A DNA stretch of 64,000 bases from Paenibacillus sp. BSR1-1 (GCF_030403775.1 NZ_JAQMWQ010000010.1:93008-157007); one strand, 5' to 3'. Numbered from the stretch's first letter, positions 51,085 through 61,085 are shown. Notes: generated by a model not told the origin, from the sequence alone. Numbers and translations are program-made.

Positions 51085-54000
51085 TCACTCTGTTGATACG
51101 GATGGATCAGCTTGCTCCTTAACTGGAAGAATCTGAACGAAATGATCTTCCAGGTTTGTTAATAAAGAACGAAGAGAGTTTGCTTCTTCCGGTTGACCGT
51201 TTTGCTCGAGAAGGTCAGTATACTTTATTAATAACTCAGTAATATCTTGTATTCCTTTTTCATTTAAATCAGCAACAGATACCTTTGCACCTTTTGCAAT
51301 TCTTTTCTTGAGGGCATCTTTCGTTAGACCCACTTCAGGCTGAATTCGTGAATACACAACGCCACCGGTCATACCCGCACAAATCCATGGTCCTGGATCT
51401 CCTAATACAAGGCCTCGGCCATTTGTCATATATTCAAAAGCAAAACCTTTAATATTTGCATTAGAACCAATGTTGCCGGCTTCTTTTTCTGGAAGCGGTT
51501 TTTTCACCTGGCCGCCAATAATTAAATCCGCACCTGATAATCGGATTCCCGCACGAGCATCAGCATTTCCTTGGGCAACTAGGAGACCCTTTTGTGCCCC
51601 ATAACCAAAGCCCTTTCCAACTGAACCATTATAGAAATAACCATTTTTACCTTTTGACTTAAGGACATGGATATTTCCGCCAAAGGACGTTTTACCAACC
51701 CCGTCCTGACCGCCGCCGTTAACAGTAATTTCAATGCCTTCACTGTTATAGGCACCAAGTCCGTTTCCAGGAATCGAGCCATCCTTATACTTTAGCTGTA
51801 CAGGAGGAAGCTGTTTGTAAGAACCATCAAGTCTGCCGCGAACACGGTGACAGGAAACACGGCTTCCGAGTACACGCTGTTCAGAAGTAACACTTTCGAA
51901 TTCTCTAGATGAATGAAGCTGTTCTACACTTCCATCGAGATATTCTGCACCTACAGCTACTTGCATTTGCGCTTCCGAAATGGATTTGGATGCTTCCACT
52001 TTCGCAAATTGGCTGATTTCTAAAGGTTTAAGCAAATGAGAGAGGTTAAGCTGACCTTCTCCTTTAAATTGCTCTAATAATTCGGAATGACCGACTGCAT
52101 CTTGGAGATTTTTGATTCCAGCTGAAGCAGCGAGTTCCTTTAATTCTGAAGCGAAAGCAGTAAACAGGTTCATGATGCCTTGAACCGCTAAATCTAATTG
52201 TCGCGGTACAAATCGGCGCAGACCGTGATCCTTTGCCTGTGCTTCAGTTTCAATTTGGGTGGCAATACCAACATGACATGTATCTAAGTGACAGCCGCGG
52301 CAAGTCGTACAGCCAATTGAAAGCATTGATAAAGTTCCAAAGCCAACACGGTTTGCACCTAAAAGCATGATCTTGATAACGTCTTTAGCGCTCTTCATAC
52401 CGCCGTCAGCCCATAATTCAACCTTATGACGGAGTCCGCTCTCAAGGAGGGCATTATGTGCCGCTTTCACGCCAATTTCAACCGGCAATCCAACGTGCTG
52501 CAATGCATGAATTCTTGCTGCACCAGTTCCGCCATCGAATCCGCTTAGTGTAATGATATCCGCACCAGCTTTGGCAACACCGACTGCAATGGTTCCGATA
52601 TTTGGAACCACTGGTACCTTAACAGCAATTTTTGCCTGATCGTTAGCCGTCTTTAATTCTTGAATCATTTGTGCTAAATCTTCAATCGAATAGATGTCAT
52701 GGTTGTTTGATGGTGAAATCAAGTCAGAACCTAGTGTGGCATTACGGGCAGCAGCAACTTTGGCTGTTACCTTTGAGCCAGGTAAATGCCCGCCTTCTCC
52801 AGGCTTCGCTCCTTGGCCAATTTTAATTTCTAACAGATTCGATGAGTTTAACAGTTCAGCATTGACACCAAAACGTCCGGATGCAATCTGCTGACCGCGC
52901 GTCTTTGGATATTTGCCAAGCATATCCTTGATTTCTCCGCCTTCTCCATTAAGGCTGACCATATTTAAGCGGTCTGCACCCTCAGCATAAGCACGGAACG
53001 CAATCTCATTTTGTGATCCAAAGGACATGGAAGAAATGATAAATGGTAAATCATGGTCTCCGACACGAATATCAACTTCACTTGGTGAAACGGCTTTATT
53101 GCTTTGCTTTACCTGAACTAAATGGCGGATGGTTGTTGGGTTTTCCGTTTCTTGTTCCGTGATTTTATCGCGGTAAGCACCATAGTCACCAGTAGACGCT
53201 ACTTCGCCAATTGCTTTCCAAATACGTGGGAAGAGGTGGAACGTTTTTCCGACACGTTCTTTATCGTTATTGTAATCTTCTGCTCTTTTTAAAGCATCCA
53301 GTTTCATGGCATCAAAGCCAGAATTGATTTCTTCTGATCCAAAAAAGTTAACAATATTTAATACTTTTGCAACGGATTCATGTAAGCCAATACTTGAATA
53401 TAATCGGCCGTAACCTCTTAACTCATGAATTCCAATGGTAGAGATTACTTTTTCTAGACCTTTCGTTAATGCGCTATATAAGTTGGTTAGTGGTGTAGTG
53501 GATTCATCCAAAACCGTTAAGAACATGTAATAAGGGCTGATTAAATCTGCTCCCAAACCAAAAACAGTAATAATATCATGCAGAGAACGAATCGCTCCTG
53601 AACGCAGCAATAAAGAACAATCTCTTCTTAACTCTGCTTTAACTAATGCTTGATCAATCGCAGAAGTAACTAAATGCGGGTCAATCCAGTACGAATCTTC
53701 TTGATGGGCTTTAGCGTCATCAAGAACAAGCAAGGTTTTTCCTGCTTGAACAGCTTGCACGGCTTCAGCAGAAAGTCTTTCTAGAGCTTCGTCCAGTTCT
53801 TCGTCTTTATGGAAGGTGGTTGAGATAAACGCAACTAGTTTCTGTTCTTGGAAATGTTGTACAAGTTGATCAAAGCTAGGCTGTCCGATGGACTCTGAAC
53901 AAGTGTAACCTGCTTTTCCCTCTAATAAAAGTGGTGTAGTCAATTCAACAACAGTTTCCGTTTCCTCTTTTACGAATAGAGTAGGGCGTTTGCCAATAAT

Positions 54001-55554
54001 GACACGTGTTGAGAAATGTTCTGTTTCACGATCACGGTCGATGGCAGGGTTGGTTACAACCGCAACGCTTTCTTTTATATAATCTGCAATATTAATGCGT
54101 TCTGGATTAAGTGCCGCAAGCGGAGCATCATGACCAAGAGAACGGATAGGCTCAATTCCTTTTTCAGCCATTTGTTCAATCAACTGGATGTGATCCCTCT
54201 CCCAGCCAAAAGCCTTGTATTGACCGTTATGAATTTTATCAGGATAATTCATCGTTACGGTTTTATTCAATGAAGGCGGCTGTAAACGCAATCTAGACTC
54301 GCTTAGATTTAAACGGTTTGTAAAACGGCTGTATACTTCATTTTGATAACGAGCTTGCTCGTAAACTTCCAATTGTTCTCCGTTCCATTTGAAACCTACT
54401 TTTTCACCAGGCGCCAATGGCTTAGGATCATTCACATATTCACTAGATGGAATAATACCAGGTTCAGAGGAGAAGAGATAGGATGTCTCAATTTCAAGCA
54501 TCCAAAGTGGACGCAAGCCAAGTGCATCGACACTAAATACAGCTTCATCCGCATAGCGTGAGATAATTCCTGCTGGGCCTTGAGCAAAGTGGCCCCATGC
54601 TTCTCTTAAATAGGTATATAAATCTTGCAGCTCATTTGAATATGCCTTAATTTCGTTAACGATTGGCGGGAACAGGAGGTCCATTGCTTCAAATAGGGAA
54701 TATCCTTCCCGGCAAATCAATGTTTCCATTGTTCGGCTTAAATCCTGAGAGTCACTTCCGTCTTTAACAAGTGGAACACCAATCATTTTTGCTTCGTCGC
54801 GAAGCTTGGCGATTGTATTAATTTCACCATTATGGCCTAGTACACTAAAAGGCTGAACACGGAAAAAGCTTGAAAGAGTATTCGTTGAATAACGATTATG
54901 GCCTAGAGTCATCGTTGAAGCAACAAGTGGATTAGCTAGGTCATGATAATATCGTGGAAGAATATCTCCAGCGCCCATTACCTTATAGACAACATGATTT
55001 TGGCTTAATGAAGCAACATGGACGTGCTCATTTTTTTCAATATCAACTAGTGCTTCAAATAGAAGCTTGTTAAGTTCTTGGCCTTTTTTGGCTGAAAGAC
55101 AGGCGAATTGCCAAAAAACAGGATTTTCTTGAATCGCTATCGGTCCAAGCGCAGATGAATCTGTAACCTCATCCGTCTCAAAAATTAGTTCTAATTCATA
55201 TTTTTCCAGCTTTTGTTGAAGTTCTTGTTTAGTAGATTCCCAGTTAACTTTCTGGCTGATAAAGACGTGGCCTACCGAAAATTCCTCTTTTTCAGCTAAT
55301 AATGGGTCAAGGCCAGCCTGGCGCAATTTTTCTTTCCAAAGTTCAACAGGAATATCAGTATGAATTCCTACACCATCGCCTTCACCATTGATGAAGCCGG
55401 CACGATGGTTCATTGTTACAAGTGCATCGATACAGTCGAAAATATTTTTTCTCGTAGGACGCTTACTTTTTTCAAGGCAAGCAACGATTCCGCAGGCATC
55501 GTGTTCGTGTTTATAAAAATCTTTAAATAGGGAAGGGGTCCATCTTTGTGTCAT
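51085..55554 (-). CDS. Glutamate synthase large subunit
   Basis: 1489 aa. N-terminal class II glutaminase exposed as Cys21 after removal of a short propeptide (EHDACGIVAC), with HNRYSTNT and GHNGEIN. A central domain, the FMN synthase domain (PGEGGHLPGSKV, GADIITLSGFDGGTGA, ADGGM) and the 3Fe-4S cluster cysteines in CTTCRGCHLDTC follow. The C-terminal GXGXG beta-helix ends the protein. Converts 2-oxoglutarate and glutamine to two glutamate. ATG 55554 gives the family N-terminus; GTG 55596 overlaps the AGGAGG. No small-subunit gene is adjacent, so it uses a distant NADPH subunit or ferredoxin. No gltC-like regulator adjacent. Confidence 0.92.
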   Translation of the reverse strand: MTQRWTPSLFKDFYKHEHDACGIVACLEKSKRPTRKNIFDCIDALVTMNHRAGFINGEGDGVGIHTDIPVELWKEKLRQAGLDPLLAEKEEFSVGHVFISQKVNWESTKQELQQKLEKYELELIFETDEVTDSSALGPIAIQENPVFWQFACLSAKKGQELNKLLFEALVDIEKNEHVHVASLSQNHVVYKVMGAGDILPRYYHDLANPLVASTMTLGHNRYSTNTLSSFFRVQPFSVLGHNGEINTIAKLRDEAKMIGVPLVKDGSDSQDLSRTMETLICREGYSLFEAMDLLFPPIVNEIKAYSNELQDLYTYLREAWGHFAQGPAGIISRYADEAVFSVDALGLRPLWMLEIETSYLFSSEPGIIPSSEYVNDPKPLAPGEKVGFKWNGEQLEVYEQARYQNEVYSRFTNRLNLSESRLRLQPPSLNKTVTMNYPDKIHNGQYKAFGWERDHIQLIEQMAEKGIEPIRSLGHDAPLAALNPERINIADYIKESVAVVTNPAIDRDRETEHFSTRVIIGKRPTLFVKEETETVVELTTPLLLEGKAGYTCSESIGQPSFDQLVQHFQEQKLVAFISTTFHKDEELDEALERLSAEAVQAVQAGKTLLVLDDAKAHQEDSYWIDPHLVTSAIDQALVKAELRRDCSLLLRSGAIRSLHDIITVFGLGADLISPYYMFLTVLDESTTPLTNLYSALTKGLEKVISTIGIHELRGYGRLYSSIGLHESVAKVLNIVNFFGSEEINSGFDAMKLDALKRAEDYNNDKERVGKTFHLFPRIWKAIGEVASTGDYGAYRDKITEQETENPTTIRHLVQVKQSNKAVSPSEVDIRVGDHDLPFIISSMSFGSQNEIAFRAYAEGADRLNMVSLNGEGGEIKDMLGKYPKTRGQQIASGRFGVNAELLNSSNLLEIKIGQGAKPGEGGHLPGSKVTAKVAAARNATLGSDLISPSNNHDIYSIEDLAQMIQELKTANDQAKIAVKVPVVPNIGTIAVGVAKAGADIITLSGFDGGTGAARIHALQHVGLPVEIGVKAAHNALLESGLRHKVELWADGGMKSAKDVIKIMLLGANRVGFGTLSMLSIGCTTCRGCHLDTCHVGIATQIETEAQAKDHGLRRFVPRQLDLAVQGIMNLFTAFASELKELAASAGIKNLQDAVGHSELLEQFKGEGQLNLSHLLKPLEISQFAKVEASKSISEAQMQVAVGAEYLDGSVEQLHSSREFESVTSEQRVLGSRVSCHRVRGRLDGSYKQLPPVQLKYKDGSIPGNGLGAYNSEGIEITVNGGGQDGVGKTSFGGNIHVLKSKGKNGYFYNGSVGKGFGYGAQKGLLVAQGNADARAGIRLSGADLIIGGQVKKPLPEKEAGNIGSNANIKGFAFEYMTNGRGLVLGDPGPWICAGMTGGVVYSRIQPEVGLTKDALKKRIAKGAKVSVADLNEKGIQDITELLIKYTDLLEQNGQPEEANSLRSLLTNLEDHFVQILPVKEQADPSVSTE

Positions 55555-55702
55555 TTTGTTGGGCTTCTTCGGAAAAACCTTCGGAAGCCGCTTCACCTCC
55601 TATGAAACTTTTTATTTTGTGAAAATAATTTTGTTCTTTTAGTAATGATGCGATTCTTTATTGAGGCAATAGGTTAAAGGAAAAAATAAAAATGATAATT
55701 TA

Positions 55703-55731
55703 ATAGTATCATATGAATTTTCAGAAATCAA
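55703..55731 (-). promoter_or_regulatory. Sigma-A promoter of the glutamate synthase gene
   Basis: Minus strand TTGATT (55731-55726), 17-bp spacer, TACTAT (55708-55703) with an extended -10 TG. Leader about 140 nt with a strong AGGAGG near 55600. The rest of 55555-55878 shows nothing else but a terminator at its right end. Confidence 0.7.
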
Positions 55732-55835
55732 ATAAATATACAAAGATTTGGATAAAAAAATGAAGGTATTTATGTGATGGATAAATGAGGAAAGTTGTCT
55801 ATGTAACCGTTTTCATGAATGTTTCAAAAATAAAA

Positions 55836-55854
55836 GGGAGTGATTTCCACTCCC
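55836..55854 (-). terminator. Terminator of gsaB
   Basis: GGGAGTG/CACTCCC 7-bp stem, 5-nt loop; minus-strand tail TTTTATTTTTG. Confidence 0.7.
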
Positions 55855-55878
55855 GGTAGTGCATAAAAAAATGTATAT

Positions 55879-57174
55879 TTATTCGTCATTTAGTGAAAAA
55901 AATGCATTTCGTACTGCGTGTAAGGTTGCTTCAACATCCTCTTCTGTGTGTGCAATGGTTAAGAACCAGGCTTCGTATTTTGATGGGGCCAGGTTAATTC
56001 CTTGGTGAAGCATAAGTTTAAAGAATTTGGCGAACATTTCTCCATCCGTATTTTCAGCTTGCTCATAGTTTTCAATTGTTTCATTTGTAAAATAAACAGT
56101 AAATGCACCTTTTAAACGATTTATCGTTATTTGAATATCATATTCTTTCGCTGCTTCTAAAATACCCTCTTCCAGCATTGCCCCTAAACGATCAAGATAA
56201 TCATATACTCCTTCCTGCTTTAAAACTTCAAGGCAGGCGATGCCTGAAAGAATTGACGCAGGATTTCCTGCCATCGTTCCTGCTTGGTAGGCAGGACCAA
56301 GGGGAGCCACTTTTTCCATGATTTCCTTTCGTCCGCCATAAGCACCGATTGGTAATCCGCCGCCGATTATTTTTCCGAGTGCTGTAAGGTCTGGCTGAAT
56401 TCCTAAAAGGTCCTGGGCACCGCCATACATAAACCGGAAAGCCGTAATAACTTCATCGTAAATGACAAGTGCACCTGCAGCATGCGTCAGTTCATTTACT
56501 TGCTGCAGGAAGCCTGGTTTTGGCTCAACAATACCGAAGTTACCGACGATGGGTTCCACTAAAACCGCTGCAATTTGGTCGCCCCACTTATCTAATGCTT
56601 CTTTAAAAGGCTCAATATCATTAAATGGTACTGTAATTACTTCTTGAGCAATACTTTTTGGAACACCAGCGGAATCTGGGGTTCCGAGAGTGGAAGGGCC
56701 TGATCCTGCGGCAACAAGAACAAGGTCAGAGTGGCCGTGATAACACCCAGCAAATTTGATGATTTTATCCCGCCCGGTATATGCTCGGGCCACGCGGATT
56801 GTTGTCATGACTGCTTCTGTTCCTGAATTAACAAAGCGGACTTTATCTAATGAAGGAATGGCATCCTTTAACATTTTTGCGAATTTTACCTCATGTGGTG
56901 TTGGGGTTCCGTAAAGGACCCCACTTTCTGCCGCACTTTTAATGGCTTCGGTGATATGTGGGTGGGCATGCCCGGTAATAATTGGTCCATATGCTGCAAG
57001 GTAATCGATATATTGATTACCATCCACGTCCCAGAAGTATGCACCTTGGGCACGCTCCATCGCCACTGGAGCACCGCCGCCCACTGCTTTATAGGAGCGT
57101 GATGGGCTGTTAACTCCGCCTACGATATGTTCTAAAGCTTCATTATGTAATCGTTCTGAATTGGTAAATTGCAC
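55879..57174 (-). CDS. gsaB: Glutamate-1-semialdehyde 2,1-aminomutase
   Basis: 431 aa PLP enzyme isomerising glutamate-1-semialdehyde to 5-aminolevulinate for heme. PLP-Lys268 in [36 protein letters not shown] and [12 protein letters not shown] start at 57174, 7 nt after AAGGAGGT. The location beside bcp/perR is that of B. subtilis gsaB, the paralogue of hemL. Whether hemL also exists elsewhere cannot be seen. Confidence 0.93.
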   Translation of the reverse strand: MQFTNSERLHNEALEHIVGGVNSPSRSYKAVGGGAPVAMERAQGAYFWDVDGNQYIDYLAAYGPIITGHAHPHITEAIKSAAESGVLYGTPTPHEVKFAKMLKDAIPSLDKVRFVNSGTEAVMTTIRVARAYTGRDKIIKFAGCYHGHSDLVLVAAGSGPSTLGTPDSAGVPKSIAQEVITVPFNDIEPFKEALDKWGDQIAAVLVEPIVGNFGIVEPKPGFLQQVNELTHAAGALVIYDEVITAFRFMYGGAQDLLGIQPDLTALGKIIGGGLPIGAYGGRKEIMEKVAPLGPAYQAGTMAGNPASILSGIACLEVLKQEGVYDYLDRLGAMLEEGILEAAKEYDIQITINRLKGAFTVYFTNETIENYEQAENTDGEMFAKFFKLMLHQGINLAPSKYEAWFLTIAHTEEDVEATLHAVRNAFFSLNDE

Positions 57175-57283
57175 AATTTTACCTCCTTATATTTTTCTTA
57201 TCTATTTTAGCACTTTTTTCATCAGTTTTATCTGTTTTAAAAATTAGAAAATTTATAGGAATGCTCGATAGTTGTTTATACCA

Positions 57284-57308
57284 CCCTATTTGGCTAAACT
57301 AAATAGGG
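57284..57308. promoter_or_regulatory. Inverted repeat ahead of the ABC-2 exporter genes
   Basis: CCCTATTT (57284-57291) and AAATAGGG (57301-57308), perfect 8-bp arms with a 9-nt spacer, 22 bp before the ABC ATPase start and between divergent genes. Could be an operator or leader hairpin. Confidence 0.35.
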
Positions 57309-57329
57309 CAAGTTTCAGGAGGTTGAAGA

Positions 57330-58337
57330 ATGAATAACGCAATAGAAGTAGAAAACTTACGAAAAGAATTTAAAGCATACTCAAGTCGGTCGGGATTGAA
57401 GGGTGCGTTTAGAGATTTATTAACGAGAAACTATAAAGTCGTCCCTGCTGTGAATGATATCAGTTTTACTGTTAAACAAGGGGAGATGGTTGGCTATATC
57501 GGTGAAAATGGTGCGGGAAAATCAACGACGATAAAAATGCTGACAGGCATCTTAACACCATCATCCGGCAAAATTTCTGTAAATGGCATGAATCCTCATA
57601 AAGAGCGGGAAAGATTCGTCCAAACCATTGGTGTCGTTTTCGGTCAAAGATCACAATTATGGTGGGATATCGCTGTTCAAGAGTCCTTCCGATTGTTGAA
57701 AAAGGTATATAAAGTAACTGATGAACACTATGACAATCATATGAATCACGTAATTAAAACGCTGGATATTGAACCTCTGCTCGATAAACCGGTTCGTAAA
57801 CTGTCACTTGGTCAAAGGATGAGGTGTGAGTTGGCTGCAGCCTTAATTCACAACCCGCCATTGCTATTTTTGGACGAACCGACCATTGGCCTGGACGTCT
57901 TGGTTAAATTGAAAATTCGTGAGTTCTTAAAAGAAATCAATGAAAAATATAACACCACGATTCTTTTAACTACGCATGATTTATCTGATATTGAAGCTTT
58001 ATGTGAACGCGTGATAATGCTTGATGAAGGAAAGGTCATCTATGACGGGGCTTTAAGAAACTTACAGGAAAAATGGGGCGAAGGGAAAGAACTGCAGTTT
58101 CAATTTTTGGAGAAGGTAGATATGGCTGCTGTTAAAAATTTAACAAAAGCAATACCTGTTAAGTGGGAATTGGATGAAAAGGAGCAAATTTTTACAGCTT
58201 CCTTAGAGGATAATGATGAACTTATTTCACAAGTGATAGCCAAAGTGGTTGCAGCCTTTAAAATTAAGGATATTAAAATTAATGCAACCTCAACAGAAGA
58301 AATCATTCGCAATATATATGAAAAAGGTGCTGTTTAA
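57330..58337 (+). CDS. ABC-2 type exporter ATPase
   Basis: 335 aa: Walker A GENGAGKST, Q-loop VFGQRSQLWWD, signature LSLGQRMR, Walker B LLFLDEPTIGLD, H-loop TTHDLSD, then a C-terminal accessory domain of about 90 residues. The QLWWD stretch and LSLGQ signature are typical of the subfamily paired with ABC2_membrane_6 permeases. Start 57330, 7 nt after AGGAGG. First of three genes with short gaps; substrate unknown. Confidence 0.9.
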   Translation: MNNAIEVENLRKEFKAYSSRSGLKGAFRDLLTRNYKVVPAVNDISFTVKQGEMVGYIGENGAGKSTTIKMLTGILTPSSGKISVNGMNPHKERERFVQTIGVVFGQRSQLWWDIAVQESFRLLKKVYKVTDEHYDNHMNHVIKTLDIEPLLDKPVRKLSLGQRMRCELAAALIHNPPLLFLDEPTIGLDVLVKLKIREFLKEINEKYNTTILLTTHDLSDIEALCERVIMLDEGKVIYDGALRNLQEKWGEGKELQFQFLEKVDMAAVKNLTKAIPVKWELDEKEQIFTASLEDNDELISQVIAKVVAAFKIKDIKINATSTEEIIRNIYEKGAV

Positions 58338-58355
58338 TGAAAGGTGGCAAGTAGC

Positions 58356-59147
58356 ATGGATAAATATTTAGAGATGATTAGAATCCGCTTTTTAATGATG
58401 CTGGCCTACCGGACAAACTATTATACAGGAATTCTCATTTACGGTATTAATATAGGAGCCTATTACTTTTTATGGTCAGCCATTTATGGGGGGAAAGAGC
58501 AAATCCAGGGGTTATCTGTCGTACAAATGACCACCTATGTGGCAGTTTCTTGGATGGCACGGGCCTTTTACTTCAATAACCTTGACAGGGAAATGGCTAT
58601 GGAAATCATGGAAGGAAAAGTGGCGATTGAGCTGATCAGACCTTACAATTATCTAGGAATGAAAACAATGCAAGGATTGGGTGAAGGGATATTTAGATTA
58701 TTCTTCTTCTCAGCACCAGGCCTTATTATTGTTTATTTTGTGTTCCCGATTGAGTTTACATGGGACCTAAGCGTTTGGGGGTTATTTGCTGTTTCCATCA
58801 TTTTAAGCTTCTTTATTAATACAGAGCTAAATTTATTAACAGGGATCACGACTTTCTTCCTTTACAATAATACAGGCCTTATACGAGCTAAACGTGTGGT
58901 CATTGATTTGTTCTCAGGTCTTCTCCTTCCGATTAATTTTTTTCCTGGCTGGGCACAGGAGTTTATGAAATTTCTCCCTTTTCAAGGAATCAGTTATTTG
59001 CCAAGTATGATTTTTACTAAAGGCTTCTCCCAGCATCAGGCTATAGAAGCAATAGGGCAGCAATGCATTTGGGTGATAGTTTTAATCATCCCGATCCAAT
59101 TATTGTGGCATATGGCAAAGAAACAGCTGATCATTCAAGGGGGTTAA
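58356..59147 (+). CDS. ABC-2 family permease, first subunit
   Basis: 263 aa, six predicted membrane helices; KYLEMIRIRFLMMLAYRTNY start and GLLLPINFFPGWAQEFMKFLPFQ end resemble the DUF990/ABC2_membrane_6 permeases. ATG 58356, 8 nt after AAAGGTGG. Probably forms a heterodimeric channel with the next gene product, which starts 3 bp downstream. Confidence 0.85.
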   Translation: MDKYLEMIRIRFLMMLAYRTNYYTGILIYGINIGAYYFLWSAIYGGKEQIQGLSVVQMTTYVAVSWMARAFYFNNLDREMAMEIMEGKVAIELIRPYNYLGMKTMQGLGEGIFRLFFFSAPGLIIVYFVFPIEFTWDLSVWGLFAVSIILSFFINTELNLLTGITTFFLYNNTGLIRAKRVVIDLFSGLLLPINFFPGWAQEFMKFLPFQGISYLPSMIFTKGFSQHQAIEAIGQQCIWVIVLIIPIQLLWHMAKKQLIIQGG

Positions 59148-59150
59148 TCG

Positions 59151-59936
59151 ATGTTTTATCTCAGCATGTTTTTTCAATATATATCCCAATATTTAAAGAC
59201 GAGACTTCAATATCGAGCTGATATATTTGTAGAATTTTTCTCTGATTTGTTATCGCAGGCCATTAATCTCGTTTTTATCCTGGTTGTATTTGGTCATACC
59301 AATTTGCTGAACGGCTGGAACCGGGACGAAATTATTTTTATCTATGGATTTTTCTTAGTTCCTTTTGCGGTTTTTTCTGCTTTTTTTAATATCTGGGATT
59401 TTAATGAACGGTATATCGTGAAAGGGGAACTTGATCGTATTTTAACCAGACCCATTCACAGTCTATTTCAAATTATCCTCGAGCGTCTGGAACTGGAATC
59501 GTTACTAGGGGCTATAACTGGATTAGCGGTCATGTTTTATGCGGGGAGCAGGCTTGGGTTAAGTGTGGAGTGGTATGATCCTATCTTATTTGTCGTTTTC
59601 GTTGCCGGAGGCGCTCTTGTGTATGGAGGGGTCTTTATTATGATTGCCTGCATCAGCTTTTGGGCCGACGCCAGAACCTCCCTAATGCCGATGATGTACA
59701 ATATTAGTAACTATGGGAGATATCCTGTTAATATTTATAACAAATTGATTCGTTTTGTCTTAACATGGGTGCTGCCTTTTGCGTTTGTCGGGGTATATCC
59801 TGCTGCTTTTTTTCTTGAAAAAACAGAGTGGTATTGGTATTCGTTTATCACACCAGTGATTGGTATTATCTTTTTTATCGTTTCGGTGCTTCTCTGGAAT
59901 CAAGGAGTAAAAAAATATAGAGGGGCAGGAAATTAA
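59151..59936 (+). CDS. ABC-2 family permease, second subunit
   Basis: 261 aa, six predicted helices; QYISQYLKTRLQYRADIF start, KGELDRILTRPIHSLFQIIL cytoplasmic loop and RFVLTWVLPFAFVGVYPAAFF near the end mirror the preceding permease and the same family. Completes a three-gene exporter. The set lies between gsaB and bcp, which from memory are neighbours in B. subtilis, so it is an insertion or a lineage-specific retention. Confidence 0.85.
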   Translation: MFYLSMFFQYISQYLKTRLQYRADIFVEFFSDLLSQAINLVFILVVFGHTNLLNGWNRDEIIFIYGFFLVPFAVFSAFFNIWDFNERYIVKGELDRILTRPIHSLFQIILERLELESLLGAITGLAVMFYAGSRLGLSVEWYDPILFVVFVAGGALVYGGVFIMIACISFWADARTSLMPMMYNISNYGRYPVNIYNKLIRFVLTWVLPFAFVGVYPAAFFLEKTEWYWYSFITPVIGIIFFIVSVLLWNQGVKKYRGAGN

Positions 59937-60014
59937 AGCTTCCTCAATTTGATATTTTATGGAACAAGCCTGCATAGAAATAGAATAACTCACGTTGATT
60001 TAGGGGTGAATGGG

Positions 60015-60407
60015 TTGTTTTATTTCCTGCTTCCAGTCGTTATTTTTTGTATTTTTATGAGTTTAAGGACTTTATTTATCCCGAATACGCTTAAGGGAAA
60101 GCTGGTATCGGTTGATAATTTTCTTTATTTAGGTTCGGTTTATTTAACTGTTATTATCGGCTTTGGCCTCATTTATCTGCTATTTGAATTAATTGGAATA
60201 TCCATTTTAATCGAAGTGAATCCGCAAAATAGGAATAATATTTTTGAAACGAGCTTCTATTTTAGTGCCATGACTCTTTTTTCGGTAGGAAATGGGGATG
60301 TCATTCCCCATGGTATTGGCAGAATCATTACTGTAACGGAAGCGTTAATTGGCTATACCTTGCCCGCAGCATTTGTTGCTAAAGTTATGTTTGAACGGGA
60401 TATGTAA
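60015..60407 (+). CDS. Small ion-channel-like membrane protein with GNG filter
   Basis: 130 aa from TTG 60015 (AGGGGTG 6 nt upstream). Helices at about 2-22 and 36-62, a pore helix and filter-like loop (ETSFYFSAMTLFSVGNGDVI, SVGNGD at 90-95), and a last helix (103-126): the 2TM/pore (Ion_trans_2) plan with one extra N-terminal helix. Potassium channels have TVGYGD; the Tyr is Asn here, so K+ selectivity is uncertain. No cytosolic regulatory domain. 79 bp after the exporter operon and possibly part of it. Confidence 0.72.
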   Translation: MFYFLLPVVIFCIFMSLRTLFIPNTLKGKLVSVDNFLYLGSVYLTVIIGFGLIYLLFELIGISILIEVNPQNRNNIFETSFYFSAMTLFSVGNGDVIPHGIGRIITVTEALIGYTLPAAFVAKVMFERDM

Positions 60408-60488
60408 TATGATGATTTGGATAGTTGTTATGTATGGAAAGAAAGGTTAAGCTATGTATAGGAATATTTTACATTTGGAGTGAATAAA

Positions 60489-60956
60489 ATGACTGTTGAA
60501 ATAGGAAAAACGGCACCAGATTTTACCTTAGAAGCCAACAATGGTGAGATCATTACATTATCTCAATTAAAGGGGAAAAACGTAGTGCTTTATTTTTATC
60601 CAAAAGATATGACCCCTGGATGTACAACGGAAGCATGTGATTTCAGGGATCAATATCAGGAATTTAATGATGTCAATGCTATTATATTAGGAATCAGTCC
60701 AGATCCCGTTGATCGCCACCAAAAATTTGTGGAGAAGTATGGATTGCCATTCCTGCTGCTCGCTGACACTGATCATAAGGTAGCGGAAGCTTATGATGTA
60801 TGGAAGTTAAAGAAAAACTTTGGCAAAGAATACATGGGAATTGAAAGATCCACCTTTATCATTGATAAAGATGGGAAAGTCGTAAAAGAGTGGAGAAAAG
60901 TTCAAGTTAAGGGCCATGTAGAAGAAGCATTATCCTACATACGTGAGAATCAATAA
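60489..60956 (+). CDS. bcp: Thioredoxin-dependent thiol peroxidase (Bcp/PrxQ)
   Basis: 155 aa peroxiredoxin reducing H2O2 and organic peroxides: YFYPKDMTPGCTTEACDFRD with peroxidatic Cys45 and resolving Cys50 (atypical 2-Cys), and the GIERSTFIIDKDGKV segment. ATG 60489, 8 nt after GGAG. Equivalent to B. subtilis ygaF, upstream of perR. I see no PerR box directly before it. Confidence 0.93.
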   Translation: MTVEIGKTAPDFTLEANNGEIITLSQLKGKNVVLYFYPKDMTPGCTTEACDFRDQYQEFNDVNAIILGISPDPVDRHQKFVEKYGLPFLLLADTDHKVAEAYDVWKLKKNFGKEYMGIERSTFIIDKDGKVVKEWRKVQVKGHVEEALSYIRENQ

Positions 60957-61062
60957 GTGGATTTTTTTCTAGCCTATTTTTGATATAAAAGGCTTTTGTC
61001 CAATGCAAGATACTAGTATCTGAATATCATTTTATTAGGGCATACCTCCTCAGATAAATTTT

Positions 61063-61085
61063 GGGTCCAAAGCGGCCCTTTTTTT
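61063..61085 (+). terminator. Probable terminator after bcp
   Basis: GGGTC/GGCCC stem (one G-U), 6-nt loop, T7. The 242-bp spacer also has a perfect 14-bp palindrome AGATACTAGTATCT (61008-61021). Confidence 0.55.

Noticed and set aside
51085..55554. Pseudogene or split glutamate synthase
   Set aside because: One uninterrupted frame with all domains and cluster cysteines present.
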